Source: Clostridium formicaceticum
Lineage (GTDB): Bacteria; Bacillota; Clostridia; Peptostreptococcales; Natronincolaceae
Assembly: GCF_001854185.1 (NCBI RefSeq)
Contig: NZ_CP017603.1
Span: forward strand, 1,922,001 to 1,986,000
Reading direction: 5' to 3'
DNA: 64,000 nt
Of this stretch, positions 17,832 through 25,954 are shown one piece after another (the first letter of the stretch is position 1; each line of letters begins with the position of its first letter). The position numbers and the translations under genes were made by a program. Below the pieces are notes generated by a model. The model was not told the origin of the DNA. It searched no databases and was given only the letters and a program-made list of their open reading frames with translations.

Positions 17832-18548
17832 TTGAAGAAAAGCAATATTTCTTTTATTTTATTTTTAGCTTTTGCCATATCAGGAATCATTATAGGTATC
17901 CATATAGATGCTCTTGGCGATATCCAAAACGAAATTTCTTTGCCCTTTAGTGGTGAAATAGAAGTCCAGGAAGTAGTAGATCTAAGAAAAGCCAATGAGG
18001 ATATGAAAATAAAAATTAAAGAGTTAAAAGCACAGGTGGAAGAATATGAAGAAGAAAAAGCTACAGAAAATATCGTGCTAAAAAATCTAAGATCTAGAAT
18101 CAATGAATATAGAATTTTAGCAGGATATGAGGCGTTAGCAGGTCCTGGCATCAAAATCACATTAGAAAGCAATTTGGAAGAAAATATAGCGATGACTGTA
18201 GAACAAAAAAAATATCTCATCAACCTAGTAAACGAGTTAAAGGCAGCTGGAGCTGAGGTAATATCTATTAATAATCACAGAGTTGCTTCTAGAAGTGAAG
18301 TGACTTTGGCTGGAAATCATATAAATATTAATATGACAGCCATCGCGCCACCGTATGTTATTAGGGCTATAGGAGATGTGGAAGGTTTTCATCGATATGC
18401 TAGCTACAGAACTTTGTTATTTGAGCTTATGGAAGGAGACGGTATCAATACTACCATAGAGTTTGAGGAAGATATTAAAGTGCCTGCTCTATCTAAAGAA
18501 AAACCGATGGAATTTTATACAATTGTAGAAGAGGCGAATCCACAATAA
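17832..18548 (+). CDS. DUF881 family protein
   Basis: 238 residues. An N-terminal membrane anchor (SFILFLAFAISGIIIGIHI) is followed by a coiled coil (about residues 50-85, KANEDMKIKIKELKAQVEEYEEEK). The DUF881 domain then carries LAGPGIKITLE and AGAEVISINNHRV. DUF881 proteins (YlxW/YlxX type) face outward from the membrane and often sit near division or sporulation genes; the biochemical role is unknown. I place the start at TTG 17832, which has AAAGGAAGTGA upstream. Confidence 0.88.
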   Translation: MKKSNISFILFLAFAISGIIIGIHIDALGDIQNEISLPFSGEIEVQEVVDLRKANEDMKIKIKELKAQVEEYEEEKATENIVLKNLRSRINEYRILAGYEALAGPGIKITLESNLEENIAMTVEQKKYLINLVNELKAAGAEVISINNHRVASRSEVTLAGNHININMTAIAPPYVIRAIGDVEGFHRYASYRTLLFELMEGDGINTTIEFEEDIKVPALSKEKPMEFYTIVEEANPQ

Positions 18549-18551
18549 AAA

Positions 18552-18587
18552 AACAACAGAATTTATTGAATTCTGTTGTTTTTTTAT
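18552..18587 (+). terminator. Strong terminator after DUF881
   Basis: 11-bp stem AACAACAGAAT / ATTCTGTTGTT with a 7-base loop and a long T run; the A run on the left lets it serve the minus strand too. Confidence 0.9.
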
Positions 18588-18607
18588 TGTGGATGTTTTT
18601 TGGCCTG

Positions 18608-18766
18608 TTAGCAAATTACTTTAAGGGTAATTTCAGGCTTAAAAGAATTAATGGTATCTTCTATTGTCAATACTTTTGTCCCCTCTGTCTTATAAGTATT
18701 GATTTCCTGGATATTTACTATCGTTAAGCTTAAAGCAATCAAAGCGACTACGAATACTTTTTTCAT
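18608..18766 (-). CDS. Small secreted or membrane peptide, 52 residues
   Basis: Not recognised. On the minus strand AGGAGGG lies 6 bases before ATG, a very strong site. The peptide starts MKKVFVVALIALSLTIVNIQ, a lysine-plus-hydrophobic segment like a signal peptide. It continues with a polar region (EINTYKTEGTKVLTIEDTIN) and ends in VIC. It sits convergent to DUF881 with a shared terminator at 18552-18587, and could be a secreted peptide or a small membrane protein. The C-terminal Cys is notable. Confidence 0.6.
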   Translation of the reverse strand: MKKVFVVALIALSLTIVNIQEINTYKTEGTKVLTIEDTINSFKPEITLKVIC

Positions 18767-19018
18767 GACATTCCCTCCTAATTCAGTGAAATAAATCTAT
18801 ATACAAAAATGAATTATGGTTATATTATGTTTTGTATACTTTATTTTTTGCAAAAATACAGAAATTATATAGGAAGTTAAAGGAAAATTTTTCATAAATA
18901 TACAGAAACCAATAAGCTTTATAGAATGATATTGCTGTATTGTATAATAATAAATACAATAGTTATTCTCTATAAGTACAGAGATGATGGCTGTTTGATA
19001 GAATGAGAGGAAGAAAAA

Positions 19019-19612
19019 ATGAAGAGGAAGGAATACGAAAAAAATATTTTTTTAAATGAAATTTACCCATTGAATACTGCAACTGGCAATTTGATGATAG
19101 AAATTCATTTAGAACAATATATTTATCTATTTAACGAATGGGATAATGCTTCATTTAAAAGAAGGGACTTAGACCCTGATTTGATTTATTTCTTAGAGGA
19201 ATGTTCCCAGGAAATACCTTTGAAATATGATATTGAGTTAAATATAAGTATTACAGAAGAAGAAAGAGATTTACAAAAAGAAAAAAATATTATAAAAGGG
19301 TTTAGAACGCAATATATCCATTACCTTCGTGTGGAAAGAAGAAATCTGAAAGAATTATCTATGCGGGCGGTGTTGTATGTAGTAACGGCTTTTGCTCTAA
19401 TATTCACTGCATCTATGCTTGAAAGCACCTTATCTGCACATCCTATATCTACAACTTTGTTAGAGGGATTTTATGTAGGTGGCTGGGTTTTTGCTTGGGA
19501 GGCCATATCGAGTTTTTCTTTTCACAGAGGAGGTATCACCAGAAAAATAAAAGAATATCAAAGGTTTTTAAGGGCCCCTATTCAGTTCATCTATAGCAGC
19601 AAAGATCAGTGA
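19019..19612 (+). CDS. Conserved hypothetical membrane protein, 197 residues
   Basis: Not assigned to a characterised family. Residues 1-120 are soluble and acidic, with IFLNEIYPLNTATGNLMIEIHLEQYIYLFNEW near the start. Two hydrophobic segments follow (about 121-139, VLYVVTAFALIFTASML, and 148-168, TTLLEGFYVGGWVFAWEAI). The C-terminus is short and basic. GAGAGGAAGAAAA precedes the ATG. It stands alone upstream of the polyamine genes. Confidence 0.7.
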   Translation: MKRKEYEKNIFLNEIYPLNTATGNLMIEIHLEQYIYLFNEWDNASFKRRDLDPDLIYFLEECSQEIPLKYDIELNISITEEERDLQKEKNIIKGFRTQYIHYLRVERRNLKELSMRAVLYVVTAFALIFTASMLESTLSAHPISTTLLEGFYVGGWVFAWEAISSFSFHRGGITRKIKEYQRFLRAPIQFIYSSKDQ

Positions 19613-19698
19613 AATAAAACAAGAAAAATTGGGCATTGTAAAAGCTATAAGACTATTATAAAATTTAAATTTAAGCAATCGAGAGGAGGAGTAGATGG

Positions 19699-20604
19699 AT
19701 GAAATACCGACTACCTTGGGGAGAAATTTATACTGACAAAATAGATGAAGCTGATATCATTGTTTTAGGTATTCCTTTTGATAGTGCCGTCAGTAACAGG
19801 AAAGGTGCAGCGGAAGCCCCTGATAAGCTAAGGGAACTTTCAAGAATTTTACCTCCTGTTACAGAAGAAGGATTATTGCTAAGAAACTTTAAAGTATATG
19901 ACCATGAAAATGTAGAAATCACCTTAGATTGGGAAAAATATTTTAAACAGGTGGAAGAGACAGCCTTTTCCCTAATGAAGACAGGAAAAACCTGTTTGTT
20001 TATTGGTGGAGACCATGCAGTTACCATACCGTTAGAAACAGCTTTTGCTAAAATACATAAAGAAGAAAAAATAGGAATTATACATTTTGATTCTCATCCA
20101 GATATTATTGATACCTATGATGGACATCCCTGGTCTCATGCCTGCACGCAGCGGAGAGCATTGGAAATAAAAAACATAGCGCCAGAAGATTTAACTTTTG
20201 TTGGGTTGCGGTCTTACATGGAGGAGGAACTAGCGTATTTCGAGAAACATCCGGAAATTAAGATTATTGGAGCTAGAGAGGTATATCGTAAAGGAATAGA
20301 TTATGTAATAGAGGTTTTGAAGGAAAAGTACAAGGATTACACAAAATTATACATTACGCTAGATATTGATGTGTTAGATCCAGCCTTTGCTCCAGGAACT
20401 GGAACACCAGAGGCAGGAGGTCTTAGCACCCGTGAGCTTATGGAAGTGGTCAGAGAAATCATCTTGACTTTACCTGTAGCAGTGGTAGATGTTGTAGAAG
20501 TTGCTCCTCCCTTAGACACCTCAGACATTACCAGCTGGGCGGCGTTAAAGATTATTTATGAAATTTTTGGTGCTGTCTATAAAAAGAAGATGAACAAAGA
20601 ATAA
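19699..20604 (+). CDS. speB: Agmatinase / ureohydrolase family enzyme
   Basis: 301 residues of the arginase/agmatinase fold. Dimanganese ligands are visible in GGDHAVTIP (near residue 103), HFDSHPDIID (near 132) and DIDVLDPAFAPGTGTPE (near 222). It is next to spermidine synthase, so agmatine to putrescine plus urea is the likely reaction; other guanidino substrates are possible. GAGAGGAGGAG precedes the ATG. The order speB-speE is the reverse of the more common speE-speB order. Confidence 0.9.
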   Translation: MKYRLPWGEIYTDKIDEADIIVLGIPFDSAVSNRKGAAEAPDKLRELSRILPPVTEEGLLLRNFKVYDHENVEITLDWEKYFKQVEETAFSLMKTGKTCLFIGGDHAVTIPLETAFAKIHKEEKIGIIHFDSHPDIIDTYDGHPWSHACTQRRALEIKNIAPEDLTFVGLRSYMEEELAYFEKHPEIKIIGAREVYRKGIDYVIEVLKEKYKDYTKLYITLDIDVLDPAFAPGTGTPEAGGLSTRELMEVVREIILTLPVAVVDVVEVAPPLDTSDITSWAALKIIYEIFGAVYKKKMNKE

Positions 20605-20706
20605 TTTCCAAAAGTGAGAAGCATATTATATACATATTTCTATGAATATGATATAATTGACCTGTTTTGAAATACTTATGAAAACAATAGCAAAGGAGGA
20701 AAAAAA

Positions 20707-21540
20707 TTGCCAATTATTTTAAATGAGAAACATTCCACAGGACTGTCTATGAATTGGACAGTAGACAAGGTTTTATATCATCAAAAGTCAGACTTCCAAG
20801 AGGTGGCTATACTAGAATTACAGGAATTGGGGAGGGCTTTGGCGTTAGATGGTGCGATTCAAGTAACTGTTAAGGATGAATTTGTTTATAATGAAATGAT
20901 CACCCACGTACCTTTATTTACCCATCCTAATCCTGAAAAAGTATTAATTATTGGTGGTGGAGATGGTGGTGCGGCTAGAGAAGCTGCAAAGCATCCTAAA
21001 GTAAAGCAAGTGGACATGTGTGAGATTGATCCTGTAGTTATTGAAGCTTGTAGAGAATATCTACCTGAAATGAGTGTTTCTTATGATAATCCTAAAGTAA
21101 ACGTCATTACTAAGGATGGTATTGCTTTCATAAAAAATAATCCTAATACCTATGATGTAATTATTATAGATTCCTCAGATCCAGTAGGACCTGCTGTAGA
21201 ACTATTCCAGAAGCAGTTTTATACCGATGTCCGTGGGGCATTGAAGGAAGATGGATTATTTGTATGTCAAAGTGAATCCTTATTTTTACATATGCAATTA
21301 ATCAAAGATGTTTATGCCAGCATAAGCAGTTTATTCCCTATTGCAAGGGTATACACATCTACCAATGCTACCTATCCAGGCTTCTTATGGAGCTATACAA
21401 TGGGTTCAAAAAGATATGATCCATTAGCAAAAGAAGAACTCGAGCCACAAACTTTCCAAACAAAATACTATAATCATGATTTGTTTAAGGCTTCTTTTGC
21501 ATTACCTAACTTTTTGAAGGAAGAATTAGGACAAAAATAA
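20707..21540 (+). CDS. speE: Spermidine synthase
   Basis: 277 residues. It transfers aminopropyl from decarboxylated SAM to putrescine in the cytoplasm. The N-terminal beta domain includes DFQEVAILELQELGRALALDG. The SAM-binding signature VLIIGGGDGGAAREAAKHP, the acidic CEIDPVVIEACREYLP and the catalytic region IIIDSSDPVGPA are all present. The start is a TTG with AAAGGAGG upstream. It is followed by a perfect terminator and is probably co-transcribed with speB. Confidence 0.96.
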   Translation: MPIILNEKHSTGLSMNWTVDKVLYHQKSDFQEVAILELQELGRALALDGAIQVTVKDEFVYNEMITHVPLFTHPNPEKVLIIGGGDGGAAREAAKHPKVKQVDMCEIDPVVIEACREYLPEMSVSYDNPKVNVITKDGIAFIKNNPNTYDVIIIDSSDPVGPAVELFQKQFYTDVRGALKEDGLFVCQSESLFLHMQLIKDVYASISSLFPIARVYTSTNATYPGFLWSYTMGSKRYDPLAKEELEPQTFQTKYYNHDLFKASFALPNFLKEELGQK

Positions 21541-21550
21541 TTCACAATAA

Positions 21551-21584
21551 AAAATAGAACTGAGGGCCTCAGTTCTATTTTAAT
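21551..21584 (+). terminator. Terminator after speE
   Basis: A perfect 14-bp stem AAAATAGAACTGAG / CTCAGTTCTATTTT with a 3-base loop, A-rich before and T-rich after. Confidence 0.9.
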
Positions 21585-21651
21585 GTAAAAAGAAAACCAA
21601 TGGTTAGCTATTAATACAGTTAGAAGGTCAGGTTCATATGGTAATTAGTAG

Positions 21652-21830
21652 CATTCTTGTCGGTTGGGAAATTGCAACAGAATTTGATGCTTTAGACCAA
21701 GGACCAATAGGTTTTACAGTACTTATATTTCTAGTGAACTTGCCTCAGCAAGCTGCAAGCAGTTCACTCCGATCGTTCTAATGATATCTTTTAAATTTTC
21801 ATTTTTTAACTACCGGTTAAGCCATTACAT
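21652..21830 (+). pseudogene. Decayed duplicate of the 24176 gene and its 3' region
   Basis: 21660-21735 matches 24432-24506 (coding for GWEIATEFDALDQGPIG) with few changes, but it has no start and soon loses the frame. 21772-21825 then resembles the sequence 3' of that gene at 24825-24870 (TCTAATGAT, AATTTTC, AACTACC..TTA). A hairpin AGTGAACTTGC / GCAAG-AGTTCACT lies between (21733-21768). This is therefore a remnant of a second copy of the secreted-protein/LytTR locus. The remaining DNA to 22062 shows nothing else I can support. Confidence 0.7.
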
Positions 21831-22062
21831 AAGATAAGGATTTTTTTGTGTCATTAGATCTAACTTGAGGGAATGTTTAAAAGTTATGGGGAAACTATAG
21901 TAAATTCTTTGACATTTTGATAAAATAGCGGTAAGATAATCGGGTAAAAAGCAGAATGATTAAACAGTATTTTGTTGAATATTTTATACATTGCAATATC
22001 GCACGACCTTTTGATAAAATGAATTAGCTATCTGCTGGCTAACTATGGAGGGAAGAGATTCT

Positions 22063-22494
22063 ATGGATTTTCAAGATGTTCGTTGGATGCAAAGATTTAG
22101 CAATTATAAGAAAGCATTAAAGCAACTTGAAGAAGCAGTAGAATTAATGGAAAAAAGAGAACTTACAAACCTTGAGAAACAAGGGGTTATACAAGGGTTC
22201 GAATACACCCATGAATTGGCTTGGAAGACGATAAAAGATTTTTTTGAAAATCGAGGCAATACAAATATATATGGTTCAAAGGATGCTACAAAAGAAGCCT
22301 TTGCCCTGGGCTTAATAGAAAATGGAGAAGTTTGGATGCAGATGATAAAGAGTCGTAATCTCACAAGTCATACATATGATGAAGGTATAGCAGATGAGAT
22401 TATCCGAATAGTAAAAGATTCATACTTTCAGGCTTTTGAAGGCTTAAGAAAGAAGATGGATCAATTTCAAAGAGAAGAGAGTAGAGAACAGTGA
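22063..22494 (+). CDS. HEPN-type toxin / HI0074-family nucleotidyltransferase substrate-binding protein
   Basis: 143 residues, all helical. The HEPN ribonuclease motif R-x4-H is present as RNLTSH near residue 107, and ELAWKTIKDFFENRG is a typical family block. ATG 22063 lies 9 bases after GGAGGGA, better than ATG 22045, which overlaps that site. It overlaps the MNT partner by four bases (GTGA), a tight toxin-antitoxin arrangement. Known HEPN/MNT pairs are type VII systems in which the MNT enzyme AMPylates the HEPN toxin. Confidence 0.88.
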   Translation: MDFQDVRWMQRFSNYKKALKQLEEAVELMEKRELTNLEKQGVIQGFEYTHELAWKTIKDFFENRGNTNIYGSKDATKEAFALGLIENGEVWMQMIKSRNLTSHTYDEGIADEIIRIVKDSYFQAFEGLRKKMDQFQREESREQ

Positions 22495-22796
22495 AATATG
22501 GTTTAAAAGAAAGTACATTGGAAAGAATTCTAGAGATTTTTTCTAGGTATGATAAAATTGAAAAAGTAGTGCTTTATGGTTCGCGGGCAAAAGGAAACTA
22601 TAAAAACGGATCAGATATAGACTTAGCTTTGATTGGTAAAAATATAAATCTAGAAGATGTTAATAAGCTGCATTTAGAATTGGATGAGCTATATTTACCT
22701 TATGGTTTTGATTTATCCATATTCCAAAAGATAGAAAACACAGACTTAATCAATCATATAGATAGGGTAGGAATTGTAATATATGAAAAGACTTAA
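22491..22796 (+). CDS. mntA: MNT-type minimal nucleotidyltransferase antitoxin
   Basis: 101 residues. The nucleotidyltransferase motif GS-x10-DxD is complete as GSRAKGNYKNGSDID near residue 32, with a further Asp in GFDLSIF near residue 80. The GTG start overlaps the HEPN gene stop. It is expected to neutralise the HEPN partner by transferring nucleotides to it. No further gene follows. Confidence 0.88.
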   Translation: MKYGLKESTLERILEIFSRYDKIEKVVLYGSRAKGNYKNGSDIDLALIGKNINLEDVNKLHLELDELYLPYGFDLSIFQKIENTDLINHIDRVGIVIYEKT

Positions 22797-22975
22797 AAAA
22801 ACTTAAACTTCGATGTCAGGGCACTTAAATTGTTGGTCCTTAAAAATTCATGAAAAAACCGATATCTAAGAGATCTGGATAATTATAGAAAATTATATTT
22901 TTTGTTAAAATTAAATTAGAGGTTAATTTTAACAAAGGTATTTGAAAGTGTTAATACTAAAAAATATTAAGCTAA

Positions 22976-23035
22976 AAACCATGAAGGTTGATGTAAGACT
23001 AAAGTCTTGAACCTGAGTGGTTTATTTTTTATTAT
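22976..23035 (+). terminator. Three-tier hairpin with T-rich tail after the HEPN/MNT pair
   Basis: Nested arms AAACCA/TGGTTT, AGGTT/AACCT and AGACT/AGTCT fold into one interrupted stem, followed by ATTTTTTATT. It is 180 bases downstream of the MNT stop. It may be a terminator or a small structured RNA. Confidence 0.55.
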
Positions 23036-23048
23036 CTTTTATAAAGGC

Positions 23049-23215
23049 AAACATGGACTTGTAATTTGGTGTCAATCTTCTTAATAGCCACATTACTTCT
23101 ATATTTGTTTGAGTTACCTTTTCTAGTATTGTAGATGAATTACAGCATGTTATATCAAGATTAACTTAAGTAATTTTTGGACTTTTTACGTAGTTTGCCG
23201 TCCCTTTGCTTCGGA
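23049..23215 (-). mobile_element. IS1182-family deletion remnant, copy A
   Basis: 23049-23143 matches 50045-50140 inside the intact IS1182 transposase. 23143-23215 matches the 5' end of that element (50401-50469), including the terminal GCCGTCCCTTTGCTTC. The roughly 260 bases between are missing. No open reading frame remains. Confidence 0.75.
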
Positions 23216-23275
23216 GTCATGGGGACGGTTCATCTGGCACGTGTCCCCGTGGCATAGCGGATGTAACATATTTAC
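23216..23275. repeat. REP-like GC-rich hairpin, copy 1
   Basis: GGAGTCATGGGGACGGTT, CATCTGGCACGTG and GTCCCCGTGGCATAGCGG form a hairpin (GGGGAC / GTCCCC) much richer in GC than its surroundings. It is nearly the same as 25012-25095. Confidence 0.6.
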
Positions 23276-23283
23276 TACAACTT

Positions 23284-23415
23284 ATATAGCTACATTACTT
23301 CTATATTTGTTTGAGTTACTTTTTCTATTATTATAGATGAATTACAGCATGTTATATCAAGATTGACTTAAGTAATTGTTGGATTTTTTACGTAGTTTGC
23401 CGTCCCTTTGCTTCT
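23284..23415 (-). mobile_element. IS1182-family deletion remnant, copy B
   Basis: Nearly identical to copy A and with the same internal deletion junction (GATGAATTACAGCATG), so it arose by tandem duplication of the already deleted remnant. It ends in the same GCCGTCCCTTTGCTTC terminus. Confidence 0.75.
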
Positions 23416-23447
23416 AACGATGACTTGTAGATTTGGATTTTTCAACA

Positions 23448-23516
23448 ACCAGTTATGCCATTTTAACGACCACTTATGCCAGAAGGGTTGTTTAGGTAAT
23501 AATGTTATGTTATTAT
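23448..23516 (+). promoter_or_regulatory. LytTR-type direct repeats and promoter
   Basis: ACCAGTTATG (23448-23457) and ACCACTTATG (23469-23478) start exactly 21 bases apart, the spacing bound by LytTR/AgrA-type dimers. Ten bases downstream lie TTGTTT (23488-23493) and TATTAT (23511-23516) with 17-base spacing. This should drive the secreted-protein genes at 23764 and 24176, activated by the LytTR regulator at 25127. Confidence 0.65.
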
Positions 23517-23599
23517 TTAGGTAAATTATGGAAAATTATTTTGAAAAATTAAAGGCTTTATAAAAAAGTTCTTAAATAACGCAAAGGAGGTAAGTTTTT

Positions 23600-23641
23600 A
23601 TGGATAAGATTTCTCGAGATTCTGCTAAAAGTAGTAACTAA
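23600..23641 (+). other. Possible 13-residue leader peptide
   Basis: CAAAGGAGGTAAG lies 6-7 bases before ATG, followed by 13 codons (MDKISRDSAKSSN) and TAA. The ribosome site is very strong for so short a frame. It may be a signalling or leader peptide, or the remains of a longer gene. Confidence 0.35.
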
Positions 23642-23763
23642 AAAGATATTTATAACAGTCCTTGGAAAGTTTAAACAGATGGTGTTTTAAAGTGCCAAAA
23701 TCTAAAGTTAAATGAAATATTAATTATGCATGAAATAATATAAAGAAAAAAGGAGGATTATTT

Positions 23764-24156
23764 ATGAGAGTGAAAAAAAGTAGATTAGTGATAAGCGTTA
23801 CTATGATGCTAGTAATGTCACTTGTCATGGTATATGCTAGCGATGTATATATAATATTTTCAGATGGATGGATTGAAGCTTACGGATATGGGGCTGATTT
23901 CTATGCAGATGCAGCGTCAGCTACTAGCGATACTACAGGTGTTAAAGTAAGATATAGAGTTTATAGAGATGGTATAAGAGTTCTAGATTCATCTGTATCA
24001 GACACTACTGCACCCTATGAGGCAGTGAAAGAAGGCACAGTTTCAAGCACAAAATACTCAAATAATTGGAAATTAGACGTTACACCCTATGGAAGATATT
24101 CGGGTAGTCCTGAGTGGATAGTATTTGGTACTGCGAGTTATACAGATCGCAATTAA
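23764..24156 (+). CDS. Small secreted protein, 130 residues
   Basis: Not recognised. A signal peptide is clear (MRVKKSRLVISVTMMLVMSLVMVYA, cut likely near residue 25). The mature part of about 105 residues is rich in Ser, Thr, Tyr and Asp with alternating beta-strand character (VKVRYRVYRDGIRVLDSSVS, WIVFGTASYTDRN), like a small extracellular beta domain. It has no Cys. GAGGATTATTT precedes the ATG. It is followed 19 bases later by a second exported protein, and both lie behind the LytTR-type promoter at 23448-23516. Confidence 0.65.
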   Translation: MRVKKSRLVISVTMMLVMSLVMVYASDVYIIFSDGWIEAYGYGADFYADAASATSDTTGVKVRYRVYRDGIRVLDSSVSDTTAPYEAVKEGTVSSTKYSNNWKLDVTPYGRYSGSPEWIVFGTASYTDRN

Positions 24157-24175
24157 TGGAAGGAGGAAAACAAAA

Positions 24176-24664
24176 ATGTTAAAAAAACAAAAAAGTATTA
24201 TTCTTTTTGCTTTGTGCTTTATTTTAATGATAGGAAGTTTAGCTGTGATTAATGCTAATAGTGAGAAGGATGAGAATATAGGGCTTAAAACAGAAATGCT
24301 ATTAGAACATGCTAGAAATGATATTATGATAAGCTTTGGCTTAGATAAAACATCAGAGACAAGAGAAATATCAGCAGCAGGAGCAAAGTCAGCAAATTAT
24401 AAAGAAATAAGATTTGACGAGATCGGAGATTGGGGTTGGGAAATTGCAACAGAATTTGATGCTTTAGACCAAGGGCCAATAGGTTCTACAGTACCTATAT
24501 TTTTAATAAAAGAAGATAGTTCTGAACTTGTAGTACTTTACAAGGAGGCAGATGGAACAAATGTTATGCAGTCCTCTAAAAAAATAAATGAAAAGTGGGA
24601 AAGAGAAAAATTAGAGGTGAAGGGAGAACCTATACTAGATATAGATACTATAGAAATTGAATAG
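24176..24664 (+). CDS. Exported protein of unknown function, 162 residues
   Basis: Not recognised. A signal peptide or anchor covers residues 1-28 (KKQKSIILFALCFILMIGSLAVINA). The mature part is acidic, with IGDWGWEIATEFDALDQGPIGSTVPIFLIKED as a compact block that is also preserved in the decayed copy at 21660. AAGGAGGAAAA precedes ATG 24176. It is co-oriented with and close to the 130-residue secreted protein. The pair may be a secreted effector and partner, but there is no direct evidence. Confidence 0.65.
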   Translation: MLKKQKSIILFALCFILMIGSLAVINANSEKDENIGLKTEMLLEHARNDIMISFGLDKTSETREISAAGAKSANYKEIRFDEIGDWGWEIATEFDALDQGPIGSTVPIFLIKEDSSELVVLYKEADGTNVMQSSKKINEKWEREKLEVKGEPILDIDTIEIE

Positions 24665-24682
24665 CAAAAGCATCAGAAGCTA

Positions 24683-24722
24683 GAAAAGAGAGTAATCTTG
24701 AAGAAGGAGCCTCTCTTTTCAT
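24683..24722 (+). terminator. Terminator after the exported-protein pair
   Basis: 10-bp stem GAAAAGAGAG / CTCTCTTTTC with an 18-base loop and a weak T tail. Confidence 0.55.
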
Positions 24723-25011
24723 TATGTGTCCAATACGGGCGATGATTTGATGGTGAAGACAATCAATGTTTTAATCAAAAATATTCTTTATTTAACAAAG
24801 CTATTAGGTTTTATTCCTATCTTTCTAATGATGTTTTTTGAATTTTCTTTTCCAACTACCACTTATGTCAAAAACATTGTTAAAATAATAACATTATGAT
24901 GCTTTTAACTTAAATTATAACAATAATAAATATGGAAAAATTAGGAATGAAATCCGAGTTGTTTATAAAATGTACAAGTTGCAATAAAACTTTTACAACT
25001 CAGTGTGAGGT

Positions 25012-25095
25012 AGCGGAGTCATGGGGACGGTTTCGTCTGGCACGTATGTTTTTTTATGTGCCTGAGGAACTGTCCCCGTGGCGTAGCGGGTGCAA
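25012..25095. repeat. REP-like GC-rich hairpin, copy 2
   Basis: TAGCGGAGTCATGGGGACGG and CTGTCCCCGTGGCGTAGCGG flank an inner TGGCACGTATG / TATGTGCCTGA pairing. It is the fuller copy of 23216-23275. The rest of 24723-25126 shows only one LytTR-like half site (ACCACTTATG at 24858). Confidence 0.65.
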
Positions 25096-25126
25096 GTACT
25101 AAGTAAAGGGAACGAGGTGAATAGAT

Positions 25127-25852
25127 GTGAAACTAAATATAGCAATCTGTGATGATAATATTAATCATTTAAACGTGATTGTGGGATATTTGGAAGATTT
25201 TAATAAAGACTATGATATTCATCTTATTAAAGCAAGTAGTGGTGAAGAATTATTAGAAAAAATTGAAAATCAATATGTTGATATTGCTTTTCTTGATATA
25301 AAAATGCAAGGATTAAATGGAATTCAAGTGGGAAATGAGATAAGGGTCAAGTTTCCTAACACAATTATTGTATTTATCACTGGATTTAAAAATTATGCTT
25401 TGGAAGCCTTTGAAATACAAGCGTTTCAATATATAATCAAACCAATCACATCTAAAAAATTCTTTTCTTTAATGGAAAAAATATGTATGCGCTTAAAGGA
25501 AAGATCTGCTTATGAAGAAAAAATTAATCTCTTTTCAGTCAAAACCAAACAACAAGTTTTAAGAATTAAATATGATAAAATCTATTATTTTGAAAGACAA
25601 GGTAAAAAAATAGTAGTTGCGACTAATAGAGAATCCTTTGAATTTTTAGATGCATTACAAAACATTATGAAGGGTTTAAAAGGAGACACCTTTATACGTT
25701 GTCATCATGGCTTTATTGTGAATACTGACAAAATACTCAATATTGAAAATGATTTTATTGTATTTAGGAAAATTAGTAAAAAAATTCCAATAAGTAGAAG
25801 ATATAAGAGGCAAGTAGCCAATGCTTTATCAAAAAATCCTTTCAAAGATTAG
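25127..25852 (+). CDS. LytTR-family response regulator
   Basis: 241 residues. A receiver domain (1-120) has the acidic pair DD near residue 9, phosphoacceptor Asp in IAFLDIKMQG near residue 57, and the conserved Lys in YIIKPIT. A LytTR DNA-binding domain (about 140-238) has IKYDKIYYFERQGKKIVV, FIRCHHGFIVN and KKIPISRRYKRQV. A GTG start follows AACGAGGTGA. The matching histidine kinase is only a 3' fragment (25955-26116), so it is now orphaned here. A likely target is the repeat-bearing promoter at 23448. Confidence 0.92.
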   Translation: MKLNIAICDDNINHLNVIVGYLEDFNKDYDIHLIKASSGEELLEKIENQYVDIAFLDIKMQGLNGIQVGNEIRVKFPNTIIVFITGFKNYALEAFEIQAFQYIIKPITSKKFFSLMEKICMRLKERSAYEEKINLFSVKTKQQVLRIKYDKIYYFERQGKKIVVATNRESFEFLDALQNIMKGLKGDTFIRCHHGFIVNTDKILNIENDFIVFRKISKKIPISRRYKRQVANALSKNPFKD

Positions 25853-25954
25853 TACATTAAGTAATGTGGTTAATTTTATAACAAATACTATTAATGTATG
25901 TCTTTTGTATTATTATTTTATAATTAAAGTATTTTAAGGAAGAAACTATTTTAA

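Noticed and set aside
24837-24870. Second LytTR repeat pair near 24858
   Set aside because: ACCACTTATG is present once, but nothing similar lies 21 bases on either side.
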